Source: Oscillatoria nigro-viridis PCC 7112 (GTDB taxonomy: Bacteria > Cyanobacteriota > Cyanobacteriia > Cyanobacteriales > Microcoleaceae). From it: a stretch of DNA of 64,000 nt. Location: positions 62,001 to 126,000 of the forward strand of contig NC_019730.1 in the NCBI RefSeq assembly GCF_000317475.1. The letters run 5' to 3'. Position numbers and translations under genes: made by a program. The notes under the pieces are model-generated. The model was given only the letters and a program-made list of their open reading frames with translations. It did not search any database and was not told the origin of the DNA. Shown here piece after piece: positions 54,098 to 63,254 of this stretch; position 1 is the stretch's first letter, and every line of letters begins with the position of its first letter.

Positions 54098-56028
54098 CTA
54101 TCGCCACCAAAGGACAGAGTTTTGAGTTTTTTCCGAATATTGCCAACTGCTATTTTCCCAGCCGCGCTGTTCGCACCACCAGCATTAACAGGCGACTCAA
54201 CATCAGCCACAGTCACGGGTTCTTCTGGATCGTTCGGATGTGGCAGCAATGCCCGAGCGAATCGAATCCGCTGATCCAGCTCTTCATCTATATTGAGCAG
54301 TTTACCCGTCTGCTGCTCTACTGACAAAGCTTTCGCCCGCCTTTCAAGCTGCGGTCTGATGCTGCTGTCCCACAGTTGTTCAGACTCTTTAGCTCGCTTT
54401 ATGTCGCCGGGCCGCACCGGAATCTTGAGAGGGTAGGGAAATAAAGCTTCTGTCCCCGTTGCGTAGGCCGGTGAAGTGATGACGCACTTGCCTTGAGGAA
54501 ACCTCAGAATTTCGTCAGGACTAATCAGCGGTTTCTTTTGCAACTGTTCGCTCCAGTTGACAGAACGGCTCGTTTGCTGCCCCGTCGAGCTGCCGGTCGA
54601 ACGATTTTTTACCAGCACTTCCACTTCCCCGTAACGCTTAGAATATTTCTCGGCTGTCTCAAAATCGCCGGGGTTGAAGAGGACATGAGTTGACAGAGCA
54701 CTGGCGATCGCAGCCCCTTTTTTATCCCCATAGAGATTATAGAGTTGATTGAGCGATTGAATGCCAACAATCGGCACGCCGCCAGCAGAACGATATTCGT
54801 TAGCCCACTGATCCATTCTGTCGAACTTGAGAGACGGAAACTCGTCTAAGCAGTACAAAAATGGGTCAGAACGTACCCGACTCAAATTAGACACCACACA
54901 TAAGTGAATAGCAGCAGCTAACAGTGGCCCCACTACAGTGCGTCTTTGGTCATCTAATTTGAAAATAATGCACTTTTTGCCTTCTAAAGCAATTGGAATG
55001 GTGCTGCGACCAATAAATGCCCGCAACAAATCTTTTTGAATGAAACTGGAGTAGGTTGCCTCTGCGGTTGCCTTAATGCCCGCCACAGTTTTTTCAGCAT
55101 CTTTTGAACTTAATAACTGCGAAAAACTAGACGCAATCCACCTGTCCATTTTGAGGGGATGACCGTCGGGTCGATGAACGGCGTGGTCGATGCGCTTGAC
55201 CAAATCAGGCAGTTGAATAATTGCGTACACAAAAGCTAAATCCGGGTAAGGACTGCTTTTTGCCAACTGCACTAAACCCTTCGCCATCAACTCGCCTGCT
55301 TTCTCGAAAAACTCATTGCCTTTGCTCTCCCCCGGACTAGCATTTCGAGCAATAACTTGTCCAATTTCTGCTGCCATTACTGCATCTTGTGCATCTCTCA
55401 TAAAATCCAGAGGATTGATAGTGCCGCTGTAAGCTTCCCCCGGTGCAAACACTTGCACATCGTAGCCGTAGCGCACTGCAAGGGGTGCAAGCAGTTTCAT
55501 TTGGTCTCCTTTTTTGTCGTAAATAATGGCAGGAAAACCTTGCTGAAATGCACTTTCAACCATCCGGTCAATGACGCTGAATGTTTTGCCAGAACCCGGA
55601 GCACCAATGACTAAAGTTCCGCGTTCTGCGTGGGGAAACCAAACCGTCGGATTTGCACCTAATAGCGTTTGCAATCGAGCACTCAATCCCTGACAACCTT
55701 TAAACCAATAAGTCGGCGTACCGCTCCACAAAGTAACGGGCTGCCGTTTTTTTTCTTTCATTTGTTTGAGGGCAGAGCCTGTGGCTGCCAATTTTTCAGC
55801 CGTCCCGCACAGCCGCCCGGAGGTAATTTTACCTTTCCCGTTTCCAACTAATTTGGAAGCAATAAGTAAGCCTGCCATTAGCCCTAACATTGCCAGTCCC
55901 TCTGGCTTCATAAACTGACCCAACAACCCGCCAAAATCTATGCTAGTTAACGAACGTTTAGGAGCTTGAACTGCCATTGGTACCAAGGTAGCTTTGTTAA
56001 TTTTAGGCAAAAATTGCAAATTGTTCAT
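54094..56028 (-). CDS. VirD4/TraD-like type IV coupling protein
   Basis: This 644-aa protein has one predicted membrane helix (residues ~43-60, GLAMLGLMAGLLIASKL), Walker A GAPGSGKT at 142-149, the FAPGEAYSGTINPLDFM block near 195-210, Walker B LYCLDEFPSL at 391-400 and the following GGVPIVGIQSLNQL. This is the TraD/VirD4/TraG ATPase family that brings relaxosomes to a conjugative pore; the single N-terminal helix is one fewer than in classical VirD4. No relaxase or pore genes are visible in the window. The histidine kinase gene is translationally coupled downstream. Conjugative function is inferred. Confidence 0.88.
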   Translation of the reverse strand: MNNLQFLPKINKATLVPMAVQAPKRSLTSIDFGGLLGQFMKPEGLAMLGLMAGLLIASKLVGNGKGKITSGRLCGTAEKLAATGSALKQMKEKKRQPVTLWSGTPTYWFKGCQGLSARLQTLLGANPTVWFPHAERGTLVIGAPGSGKTFSVIDRMVESAFQQGFPAIIYDKKGDQMKLLAPLAVRYGYDVQVFAPGEAYSGTINPLDFMRDAQDAVMAAEIGQVIARNASPGESKGNEFFEKAGELMAKGLVQLAKSSPYPDLAFVYAIIQLPDLVKRIDHAVHRPDGHPLKMDRWIASSFSQLLSSKDAEKTVAGIKATAEATYSSFIQKDLLRAFIGRSTIPIALEGKKCIIFKLDDQRRTVVGPLLAAAIHLCVVSNLSRVRSDPFLYCLDEFPSLKFDRMDQWANEYRSAGGVPIVGIQSLNQLYNLYGDKKGAAIASALSTHVLFNPGDFETAEKYSKRYGEVEVLVKNRSTGSSTGQQTSRSVNWSEQLQKKPLISPDEILRFPQGKCVITSPAYATGTEALFPYPLKIPVRPGDIKRAKESEQLWDSSIRPQLERRAKALSVEQQTGKLLNIDEELDQRIRFARALLPHPNDPEEPVTVADVESPVNAGGANSAAGKIAVGNIRKKLKTLSFGGDR

Positions 56029-56111
56029 TTTTTTTAGCTCTTAAAAAAACTAAAGGATTCAGATAGCGGCTATCGCCTCAAGGGGGAGACCATGACAAAA
56101 ATAGGTAAACA

Positions 56112-57176
56112 ATGGTAAGAAGCAATAACGCGAAATCTCCAAGTAAGACAGTACAGAATTCTAGTGGAAACTCCAACACGCAAAAGAACAAGAGTGCTGA
56201 TTATTACGAGATAGATCCGGAGCTATTCAACAGTGATTACAACCAAACTCGCAAGCCCTCTTTGCCCTATGGAATCGTGATTAACGATAACCCAGCAGGT
56301 ATTTTGCTCCCGAACGACCAGCTTGTCAAAGCCGAGTGGCACGCAATGCCTAATCAAGAGGAATTGACAACGGTCGAACTAACCGAACAAGTGACGGGCT
56401 TACTGCTCCAAAAAGCGAGAATGTTGGTATTAGCTTTTGTGCCTGAGTACATCCGCTACAAAGATATTGAAGAAAATGGAGAATTAGCAGGTACTTTTAT
56501 TGGGCTTTACGACGAATATCGCGATTCCCTCGATAAAAAGACGCAGGAAGTGTGTTCGGAACACGCTCTCATCTTTCTAAATCCCAAAAACCGACCCCTG
56601 CATCAAGTACCGATTGTCGTCCGCTTCAAGAATGTAGCCCTCTGGAGCTTTAAGAGCGCTAGAGAAGAATTTTACCGCAATTTGGAACGGGCATTTGCTG
56701 ATTGCTTTGGGAGAGATTACAGCGGTAAAAATGACAAGTGGCGCTCTTTGGGAGTGTTGAATGTCGAGTTTAGAGCTCTTAAAGAAGGGGAAGGCAAAAA
56801 TAAATCCTTTTGCTGCAAGACGCACAGCATTACTCAGCCAACAGATGCTAATTTTCACAAGCTATTTCTCGGTCAAAAAACACAAAAAAAATTGATTTGG
56901 GGACTGCACAATAGCATTGCTGGCTTCATTGAAGCTAGCGATGCCCAGTTGCCAGCTATAGCTGCTGGTGCGGAACCTGAAGTCCAGGCGTTGCCAGAAA
57001 GCGTAACTAACCGCAAAAATAGAGGTAAATTGTCACCCCCTCGCAAAATTGCACAAGTTGAAGGAGGAACAGACTCAGAATTAGAGGAGTTAGATGAATT
57101 TTCCGAGGCTGCTGAGGTTGAAGTTGAGGTTGATTCAGCAGAAGATTTTGACTTCGATGAACCCGCAGACTACTAA
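56112..57176 (+). CDS. DUF5895-like plasmid protein
   Basis: This 354-aa protein has a Ser/Asn/Lys-rich start, then YEIDPELFNSDYNQTRKPSL and PYGIVINDNPAGILLPNDQL, an opening I associate with cyanobacterial DUF5895 proteins. The middle (residues ~85-270) looks globular; the last ~85 residues are very acidic (EVEVEVDSAEDFDFDE). It is divergent from the coupling protein gene. It may bind DNA or help mobilisation; nothing in the sequence shows this directly. Confidence 0.6.
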   Translation: MVRSNNAKSPSKTVQNSSGNSNTQKNKSADYYEIDPELFNSDYNQTRKPSLPYGIVINDNPAGILLPNDQLVKAEWHAMPNQEELTTVELTEQVTGLLLQKARMLVLAFVPEYIRYKDIEENGELAGTFIGLYDEYRDSLDKKTQEVCSEHALIFLNPKNRPLHQVPIVVRFKNVALWSFKSAREEFYRNLERAFADCFGRDYSGKNDKWRSLGVLNVEFRALKEGEGKNKSFCCKTHSITQPTDANFHKLFLGQKTQKKLIWGLHNSIAGFIEASDAQLPAIAAGAEPEVQALPESVTNRKNRGKLSPPRKIAQVEGGTDSELEELDEFSEAAEVEVEVDSAEDFDFDEPADY

Positions 57177-57179
57177 ACA

Positions 57180-57815
57180 CTAACTACTGAAAAGCTGGCT
57201 GTCAGCAAGTTGATAGGTAAGGCCGTCGTAGCAAAATTGAAGCTGGCGGCGGCCTTCTTTGGAAAGCTGATTCACTCCTAGACAAGGCAAACCCTCGTGT
57301 GAGGAACTGTCAGCCTTAAACAAAGGAGTTTTCTGCGGTTTATGGGGGTCGAGATAAGCTGCAAATACTTCTGTTGGCATTTGACTTGAATCATTAGGAA
57401 TTAAGTAGCCAACATAAAGGCAGCCTTTTGTGCCGCACAGAGTGGAATTATTGAAATCATAAAGGTTCAGCCGTCCTACCGAGCCATTAACTTGCCACAC
57501 TCGCATTCTCTTAATTGCTTCCGCCGCTGCACTTTGCCCAGCCGCTACTTTGAGTTCTGGAAGGCTGCTGTGTTCCTTTACGATTAGGGTTAAAGTTTCT
57601 TTTGGAGTGACTCGCAAAGCTTGTTGCCAAGAAGCTGGTGCGGTTGTTGCTGAACTAGAATTCGTGCAAGCAACTGTCCCCAATAATAGCGACAGGGCGG
57701 TAAAAACTGTCAAACCAATGCGAAACCAGTAACCAAGTTGATTTAACCAAACCGGGGGTTTTACAATCTTTTGGCTGCCTGCTGTTTTTTGCTTAACTCG
57801 ATTTTGTTCAACCAT
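57180..57815 (-). CDS. Putative lipoprotein
   Basis: This 211-aa protein has an N-terminal basic region and hydrophobic stretch ending in a lipobox, LLLGTVAC (Cys ~50), though the signal region is longer than usual. The mature part has four or more cysteines (LCGTKGC, GLPC) likely paired in the periplasm. It ends 4 bp after the convergent DUF5895-like gene. In the conjugation context it may belong to the transfer envelope, as VirB7-like lipoproteins do; this is a guess. Confidence 0.55.
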   Translation of the reverse strand: MVEQNRVKQKTAGSQKIVKPPVWLNQLGYWFRIGLTVFTALSLLLGTVACTNSSSATTAPASWQQALRVTPKETLTLIVKEHSSLPELKVAAGQSAAAEAIKRMRVWQVNGSVGRLNLYDFNNSTLCGTKGCLYVGYLIPNDSSQMPTEVFAAYLDPHKPQKTPLFKADSSSHEGLPCLGVNQLSKEGRRQLQFCYDGLTYQLADSQLFSS

Positions 57816-58485
57816 TTGTTACTCCAATTATACAAAATAACAGAAAAAAAAGGACAATAAAGCGGAAGAAAAAGACACGAAAAGAGAGTTTTTTTTGCTT
57901 AAGTAAGCTGTTGTAGGTCTAAAGTTTACAGTCAATTTTAATGACTTCCTTATCGGAATATAAAACGACTATGCAATTTAGAGCGAGAACAACTTAGGAA
58001 CAAGTCATATCAAATCCGTTGATATCGGAATTATTAATCTCTCTCTTTTCTTTCTCTGCGTCCTCTGCGTTCTCTGTGGTTTAATCATTCCGATGCCACC
58101 GGAATAGATGTCAGAACATAAATGCAATAAAATTAATGTTTCGGAATAGATATCAGAACAAAAACGTAAGAAAATTCATGTTTTCAGCACTTAAAAACGT
58201 CCTGTTAGCGAAAAAGTTGTTAGAATCCACTACGCTTGGGTTAGCCCTTTCAGACGAATTCCATTTCACGAATTTTTAGGATATACAGACTTGTGAAAGG
58301 AAGTTAGAGTGTTCTTACTTGAACCGTATTGTGTTAGAGTTCACGAGTGAACGCAGAGACACTATTTGTAAGGTGTTTGTAGGTGCTTTTCGGTGCATTT
58401 GGCCACAAATACTGTAAATTTTGCTGTCTTGCGTAAGTCCTATAGTTGTTAATACCTTGCATTTCCACTTCCCCTTTCCCTTTGT
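57816..58485. other. Gene-free interval with direct repeats
   Basis: No coding frame is supported. It contains the tandem repeat at 58100-58183 and a GCGTAAGTCCTA MITE end at 58433-58444. The AT-rich 57836-57900 segment lies upstream of the lipoprotein start. Confidence 0.5.
58100..58183. repeat. 42-bp tandem direct repeat
   Basis: Two consecutive ~42-nt units start CGGAATAGATGTCAGAACA (58100) and CGGAATAGATATCAGAACA (58142) and end in ...ATGTTT, with about 8 differences. A further CCGAT/CCGGAAT half lies just upstream. This is iteron-like in size but only two copies. Confidence 0.6.
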
Positions 58486-60573
58486 TCAATGGGAGAGTGC
58501 AGCCGTGCCAAGAGTAACTGCTATCCCCAAACCGATTAATATCAGAAAATTTTGCTGCTTTCGCTTGTGAAAAAGTCGAATTAAAAACCACATTCCCCCC
58601 AAAAAAGAGCTAATGAACAGCGCAACCTTAATACTCCAACTAGCATTTAAAGTAATGCCCGAGCCGACCGAGTTGCTGATGCCACTGCTGTCACCAGAAT
58701 TAGCTTGGCAATTGTCGCTGGTATTGTGGTTATAAAGCTCTCGAACTTTTTCCCCGTACTGTTTGAGAGAGTAGCCACCTAAAATGTTGGAATAGCTGGC
58801 ATCAATTTTACTGCCAGAACCCCCAAAGTGTTTCTGTGCTACTCGCTCAATTAAGCGATCGCCCTTGAACACCTGCCCAGTTTTAGGGTCAATTTCCTGT
58901 TGGCTGCTGACTAAGTTCTCAGCTAGAGAATTTTGCAAGAGTTTATCCTGAACAGCAGGAGGAAAATATTGGAAGAGTTCCTCTCTTGTAGGTTTTTGGC
59001 CTTTGTTGACGTTCAGGATAAAGTTAGTCCCCCCTGGAATTGAGCTGACAGCACGCTGCACGTCTTCCTGGTAACTCATCAACTGATAGCGACCGATCGC
59101 CCGCCCGCAGTTGCGAGATCCTTCGGTACAAACGATCTCGCCAATGGCTTCGTAGTCGCCACTGGCTGCATTTTCCAAATTGGCGATTCCTTCGGAAAGC
59201 TTTGCTAACGCCTCCCCTAATGAAGCTACATCCACACCGTTAACGTAAGTTGCGGGGCGCGCGCACTCTCGCTTGGATTCAGGTAGAGGCTGAGTTGGTA
59301 AAGGGTTTTCTTTAGTTTGATTTGAACTCAGCGGCTTTGAAGGTTTTGTTTCAGGTGCGACGCCTTTTGAACGCGAAATACTGTTAGAAGAACCACCCTC
59401 CAATCGACCGACAAACATAGGCGAATTAACGCTGTAACTGAGAAACGGAACCGGGCCAATAATGTAAGGCGATTTACCGCAGGGCAAATTAAACCTGAAG
59501 TACAGAGCCGTGTCAACAGTATCGCTGGTTTCTGACGGTTCCATTACCACTACTTTAAACACTTCCCCAAAAGGATGCCGGCCCGTCGGTTCCCAACCGC
59601 TCAAACAGCCAGAACCGCCTCGTACTTCCTGATATTTGCCGCTAATCCACTGCTTGCCTTCTAGCGGCCCTGTGGCGCGGCGACCGACGTTTTCCATGTC
59701 GTCGAGTTCGATATAAGCGCAATCTTTTTCGCAGGCTACCGCAAATCCTTCTACATCAGAACCGGAAATTGTATTAGAGCGTTTGCTTTCGTACCGACTG
59801 TAAATCATGTCAATTCGCATGATTGTGCTGCCAATAGACGCAATAGGAACCGGAAAATTAGAAAGGGGGACTTGACTCAGCAGCGGAATATTGCTGATGA
59901 GTTCCTCTGACCAGCCAGAGAACTGTTCTAAATTTACGCTATTAAGATTGGGAATTTGGGCGAGCGCAAACTCAGATAGGTCAATTTGGTTAAGTTTGGC
60001 CTGCGCTAGTTGCGGTACTTGTTTTACAGCTTGACCAATTGGTAATTGGTTGATGTTAGGGTTCACTCCGGCTATTTGAGAAGATAAAGAAGCAATTGGA
60101 GGAACATCGCTCAATTGAAATTGACCCAGATTCGGAACAATTTCAGCCAAGCGACCGACAGTTTGCTTACCAGCTAAGGGAAATGCGGACAAGCTGATAT
60201 TCTCTAAATTGATATCCCCTAGTGCCAATTGTTCAATTGCTTGCAAAGACAGAATTTCAGGTTTTACGTCGTTAATGTCCCCCAGCTTCAAGATGTTGTC
60301 AACAGAAGTGCCGGCTTGCCAGCTTCGACCGCCAGAACTTCCAGAACTAGCAACCGCGGGTAGGGAACTAAAGGTAATCTGGCTCCAATCTGGCAGCAAA
60401 ACTCTAGATTGTTTTTTTTCCCAAATTTTAGTAGGTAAGGGACTGGCGCTAGCAATTAATGGAAAGCTTAAGAAAGTAATGCAGATGAAAGCAAAAATTA
60501 GGCAGAGTGTACTGGCAGCTATTAAAGCCGAGCCTACCTGGCTTATTTTTTTTAACTGCTTTGGACTGTTCAT
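58486..60573 (-). CDS. Exported membrane protein with lysozyme-like segment, conjugation-associated
   Basis: This 695-aa protein has a signal peptide or N-terminal membrane helix (residues ~15-42) and a C-terminal helix pair (~640-695). Residues ~80-260 consist of short leucine-rich units (NLGQFQLSDVPPI, NLNSVNLEQFSG). Residues ~460-600 contain GDYEAIGEIVCTEGSRNCG, AIGRYQLMSYQEDV and IERVAQKHFGGSGSKIDASY, a lysozyme-like (soluble lytic transglycosylase) pattern: the Glu in AIGEI, then GRYQ. It would open the cell wall for a transfer apparatus. Located near the coupling protein, transcribed in the same direction. The domain call is moderate; the leucine-rich part has no assigned role. Confidence 0.6.
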   Translation of the reverse strand: MNSPKQLKKISQVGSALIAASTLCLIFAFICITFLSFPLIASASPLPTKIWEKKQSRVLLPDWSQITFSSLPAVASSGSSGGRSWQAGTSVDNILKLGDINDVKPEILSLQAIEQLALGDINLENISLSAFPLAGKQTVGRLAEIVPNLGQFQLSDVPPIASLSSQIAGVNPNINQLPIGQAVKQVPQLAQAKLNQIDLSEFALAQIPNLNSVNLEQFSGWSEELISNIPLLSQVPLSNFPVPIASIGSTIMRIDMIYSRYESKRSNTISGSDVEGFAVACEKDCAYIELDDMENVGRRATGPLEGKQWISGKYQEVRGGSGCLSGWEPTGRHPFGEVFKVVVMEPSETSDTVDTALYFRFNLPCGKSPYIIGPVPFLSYSVNSPMFVGRLEGGSSNSISRSKGVAPETKPSKPLSSNQTKENPLPTQPLPESKRECARPATYVNGVDVASLGEALAKLSEGIANLENAASGDYEAIGEIVCTEGSRNCGRAIGRYQLMSYQEDVQRAVSSIPGGTNFILNVNKGQKPTREELFQYFPPAVQDKLLQNSLAENLVSSQQEIDPKTGQVFKGDRLIERVAQKHFGGSGSKIDASYSNILGGYSLKQYGEKVRELYNHNTSDNCQANSGDSSGISNSVGSGITLNASWSIKVALFISSFLGGMWFLIRLFHKRKQQNFLILIGLGIAVTLGTAALSH

Positions 60574-60699
60574 GGGAATCCTATTGATGTTAACTAAAAT
60601 TAGGCAAAAAAAACTGCTCTATTCTTTCTAATTTGGAAAAACTTTAAACGGTTTTTAAAACATTACGAAAAATAGAACAGTATTGCAGAAATTACCCAT

Positions 60700-60852
60700 C
60701 AGCTAAATCTCCCTCTCCCCCTCTCCCCTCTCTCCCTCTCTTCCTCTACCTCTCTCCCTCTCCATTTTAGGAATTACCCAAAAACCCGGTCTTCCTATGT
60801 AATTCCGTCATTTTAGGTTGAACATGAGAACGAGAAACTGGGTTTTTTAGGT
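60700..60852. repeat. Pyrimidine-rich tract and AAACCCGG inverted repeat
   Basis: CTCCCTCTCC-type low-complexity DNA (60711-60765) is followed by AAAAACCCGGTC (60779) and AGAAACTGGGTTTTTT (60834), a small inverted-repeat element of the type common between cyanobacterial genes. No coding frame. Confidence 0.45.
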
Positions 60853-60894
60853 TGATGCGTCCTGGACTGCATTTCTCCATCTTCGCTTTTTTCT

Positions 60895-61116
60895 TTAATC
60901 AATCTCCAGCTCAAGCTGTGGATTCGGGCGGACTGTTGAATCTGTCCAAGGAGTATCTGCTAAGTTTGACAAGTCATACACATTTTCTTGGTAAGCGTCG
61001 TCAAAATTACCTTGACGAACTTCCCTTGATGACGAGTAACCGACAGTTAGATCGGGTTCCGATTCGTAACCGGAGTTGTTATATCCAGAATTAGGTTCAA
61101 CTGATGGAGTGTGCAT
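60895..61116 (-). CDS. Small acidic hypothetical protein
   Basis: This 73-aa protein is rich in Ser, Asn, Asp and Tyr (SGYNNSGYESEPDLTVGYSS) and probably disordered. The start at 61116 has no strong ribosome binding site that I can see. It lies upstream of the 695-aa gene in the same direction. Low-complexity composition makes it uncertain as a real gene. Confidence 0.4.
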   Translation of the reverse strand: MHTPSVEPNSGYNNSGYESEPDLTVGYSSSREVRQGNFDDAYQENVYDLSNLADTPWTDSTVRPNPQLELEID

Positions 61117-61300
61117 GGTTTTTATGAGTTTATGTGGTGAACAATTCCAATTTAAATCGCATCGAGTTCCTGCAACTTCATTCCTATGAGCGATTTTGTT
61201 TACTAAAAATTACCCCCTCTAAATGGAGGGGGCAGCTTTATGAAGGTTGCCTAACGGCTCTCAGCACTGGGCTCTTCTACGAAGTCGAGAAAAATGTCTT

Positions 61301-61501
61301 TTAAGAAAGTGACAAAGTGCGATCGCGCACCCTTATTCTCTGATTTGTCAGTAATCGCGGTGTAAGAAACCGAATTCTAACCCGAGAGCGCGTTTCATCT
61401 AATAAAATTAATGCCCCTGATTCAATCTCTGACTCAAATTTATGCAACACTTCCACAACCAAACTCTCTATATTGGCAGGCACTACGTCTTGAATACGCA
61501 C
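61301..61501 (-). pseudogene. C-terminal remnant of a PIN-like (DUF5615-type) toxin
   Basis: The frame from GTG 61501 encodes VRIQDVVPANIESLVVEVLH, then ESGALILLDETRSRVRIR. This resembles the C-terminal end of DUF5615-type PIN-like toxins; the N-terminal PIN core with catalytic Asp residues is missing, and a frameshift follows RVRIR. It sits next to a broken parE, so this end of the window is a graveyard of toxin genes. Confidence 0.4.
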
Positions 61502-61824
61502 TTGAATTACAACGAGTTAGCCGCGACTGAAAATGTCTTCTATGTCCCGTGAACCATGCAGAACACGAATTACATCTATTCCATTTTCAATTTCCCGATA
61601 GAACACCACATAGTTACCAATCGGAAAGCTGTGCAACCCAGCTAACAGTTCCTCACGCCTTCTGCCCAATCCTGGATTACGTGCCAAGGTTTGCAGTTTT
61701 CCTTCAACGCGATCTAAAAACTCGTCAGCCCGATCTAAGGGTGCATCTCACTTTGGCGAATATGTCACCAAAGGGTTAAAATGGAAAAGCTAGTAAAATT
61801 GCCCAAAAATATGAGGTAAAGAAA

Positions 61825-62034
61825 ATGACACCCTCAGACCAAGAACAGCTAAAAGTCTACTTAAAAGCGGCAGCAGAAATTCTTTACAGAAATACAGCTC
61901 CAAGCGAGTTAGAAAGCTTTGATAGCATAGAAAAGTCTCTCCGTCAGAAAATGCTAGAAGAAGTGGGACCAGAACTAGGTAACTTTTTTTTTCAGCAGTA
62001 TCAGGAATTCAAACAGGAAAACCCAGAAAAATAA
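61825..62034 (+). CDS. ISKra4-like transposase, N-terminal frame (copy B)
   Basis: This 69-aa frame opens MTPSDQEQLKVYLKAAAEI and ends FFFQQYQEFKQENPEK. It contains a T9 tract (61984-61992) identical in place to that of copy A (12005-12013), from which the -1 frame is open into the catalytic frame. The same arrangement in two diverged copies supports programmed -1 frameshifting. Confidence 0.75.
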   Translation: MTPSDQEQLKVYLKAAAEILYRNTAPSELESFDSIEKSLRQKMLEEVGPELGNFFFQQYQEFKQENPEK

Positions 62035-62087
62035 AATCAATAGTCGGTTCGCTCGAAATTACCGACAATCAAGCGAAATATTTTGGA

Positions 62088-62891
62088 TTGAAAGCGTATA
62101 GTCAATTCAGTCCAATGATGGAAAAATGCTGTCTTTTAATTAGTGCCAACGAATCTTATCAAATGGCAGAAAAAGATTTAGAGATTTTCACCGGAATCAA
62201 AGTCTCTCATAGTACATTACAAAGATTAGTCAAACGACAAGAATTTGAATTACCTACATCTAAACAAGGAGTTCAAGAAATTACATTAGATGGCGGGAAA
62301 GTCAGGCTACGCAACGACACCAAAGGCGAGGGTTGTTACTGGAAAGACTATAAAGCCATTTGTTTAGATAATGTTTATTCGGGAGCATCTTTTCAAAATA
62401 ATCAAAATTTAATTGATTGGACTAATAGCCAAAAATTGCGACATCCTATGTATTGCCTAGGAGACGGTCATGCGGGAATTTGGAAAATATTTCAAGAAAT
62501 AGGAGATACTGAACAAAGACAAGAAATCTTAGATTGGTATCATCTGAAAGAAAATCTTTACAAGGTAGGAGGTTCGCTAAAACGTTTGAAATTAGCAGAA
62601 AATATGTTGTGGCAAGGTAAAATAGATGAAGTTATCAATCTATTTAAAGAGATGAAAAAACAAGCATTTAAAACATTTTGTAATTATTTAGAGACTCATC
62701 GCTGCCGAATAGTCAACTACCAATACTATAAAGAAGAATCCATAAGTTCGATAGGTTCTGGAACAGTTGAATCAATCATTAAACGAATTGGGTTTAGGGT
62801 AAAAATATCAGGAGCGCAATGGAAGATTGAGAGCGTTCCCTCTATCCTTTCTCTTCGCTGTGCTTATCTCAACGGTCAACTTTCAATTTGA
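62088..62891 (+). CDS. ISKra4-like transposase, catalytic frame (copy B)
   Basis: From a TTG at 62088 this frame gives 267 residues with TLDGGKVRLRNDTKG, LGDGHAGIWKIFQEI, ILDWYHLKENLYKVGGS and GSGTVESIIKRIGF, matching copy A throughout with scattered substitutions, so both copies appear intact. The natural product is probably a frameshift fusion with the 61825 frame rather than initiation at 62088. Confidence 0.8.
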   Translation: MKAYSQFSPMMEKCCLLISANESYQMAEKDLEIFTGIKVSHSTLQRLVKRQEFELPTSKQGVQEITLDGGKVRLRNDTKGEGCYWKDYKAICLDNVYSGASFQNNQNLIDWTNSQKLRHPMYCLGDGHAGIWKIFQEIGDTEQRQEILDWYHLKENLYKVGGSLKRLKLAENMLWQGKIDEVINLFKEMKKQAFKTFCNYLETHRCRIVNYQYYKEESISSIGSGTVESIIKRIGFRVKISGAQWKIESVPSILSLRCAYLNGQLSI

Positions 62892-62999
62892 TGTATTTGC
62901 CAAAGTGAGATGCACCCCGATCTAAACTATCATCAGCGATGTAGTCCCAAATATCTAGCAAATCCAGTTCAGCACGCGGGCGTTTAACGATCGTGGCCA

Positions 63000-63254
63000 T
63001 TACTGCGGTTTCCTCCGCCGACGCTGCCGCGCTTTTGCCTTGATTGCTGGCATATCCAAGGGAGTTGCCTCACCGCTGTCTAGCCCTACCTGAATTTCCT
63101 GCCGCAATTCCTGCAAGCGAGTTTGCTGGAATTGTTCCCGTTCTTTCAACAGGCGCAACCCTTCACGGATTACCTCGCTAGCAGAATAATACAGTCCGCT
63201 TGAGACTTTCTCCTGGACATACTGCTCTAACTCTGGTGTCAAAGACACGTTCAT
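63000..63254 (-). CDS. parD: ParD-type antitoxin
   Basis: This 84-aa protein opens MNVSLTPELEQYVQEKVSSG, then YYSASEVIREGLRLLKERE, the ribbon-helix-helix signature of ParD/CopG antitoxins, with a Lys/Arg-rich tail. Its stop overlaps the parE start (TAATG). It would repress its own operon and neutralise ParE; here the partner toxin is broken by the IS. Confidence 0.92.
   Translation of the reverse strand: MNVSLTPELEQYVQEKVSSGLYYSASEVIREGLRLLKEREQFQQTRLQELRQEIQVGLDSGEATPLDMPAIKAKARQRRRRKPQ

Larger units (their letters stand above)
61739..62916 (+). mobile_element. ISKra4-like insertion sequence, copy B
   Basis: The element is 1,178 bp, with the same ends as copy A (GGGTGCATCTCAC and GTGAGATGCACC) and a 9-bp target duplication CCGATCTAA at 61730-61738 and 62917-62925. 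It lies in parE, in the opposite orientation to the host gene. Confidence 0.9.
61517..63000 (-). pseudogene. parE: ParE-type toxin interrupted by ISKra4-like copy B
   Basis: The 5' part (63000-62917, MATIVKRPRAELDLLDIWDY...) and 3' part (61729-61517, ADEFLDRVEGKLQTLARNPG, then HSFPIGNYVVFYREIENGID) join in frame to a 98-aa RelE/ParE toxin when the IS and one CCGATCTAA copy are removed. The VIRVLHGSRDIE end is typical of ParE. The ATG overlaps the antitoxin stop by one base (TAATG). The toxin is silent, while the antitoxin gene is intact. Confidence 0.9.

Noticed and set aside
54029..55851. Plus-strand frames across the coupling protein gene
   Set aside because: All are shadows of the well-supported minus-strand coupling protein.
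58334..58591. 85-codon minus-strand frame
   Set aside because: It overlaps the 3' end of the 695-aa gene in another frame and contains low-complexity repeat sequence.
61549..61779. Plus-strand frame of 76 codons
   Set aside because: It lies antisense to the 3' part of parE and runs into the IS end.
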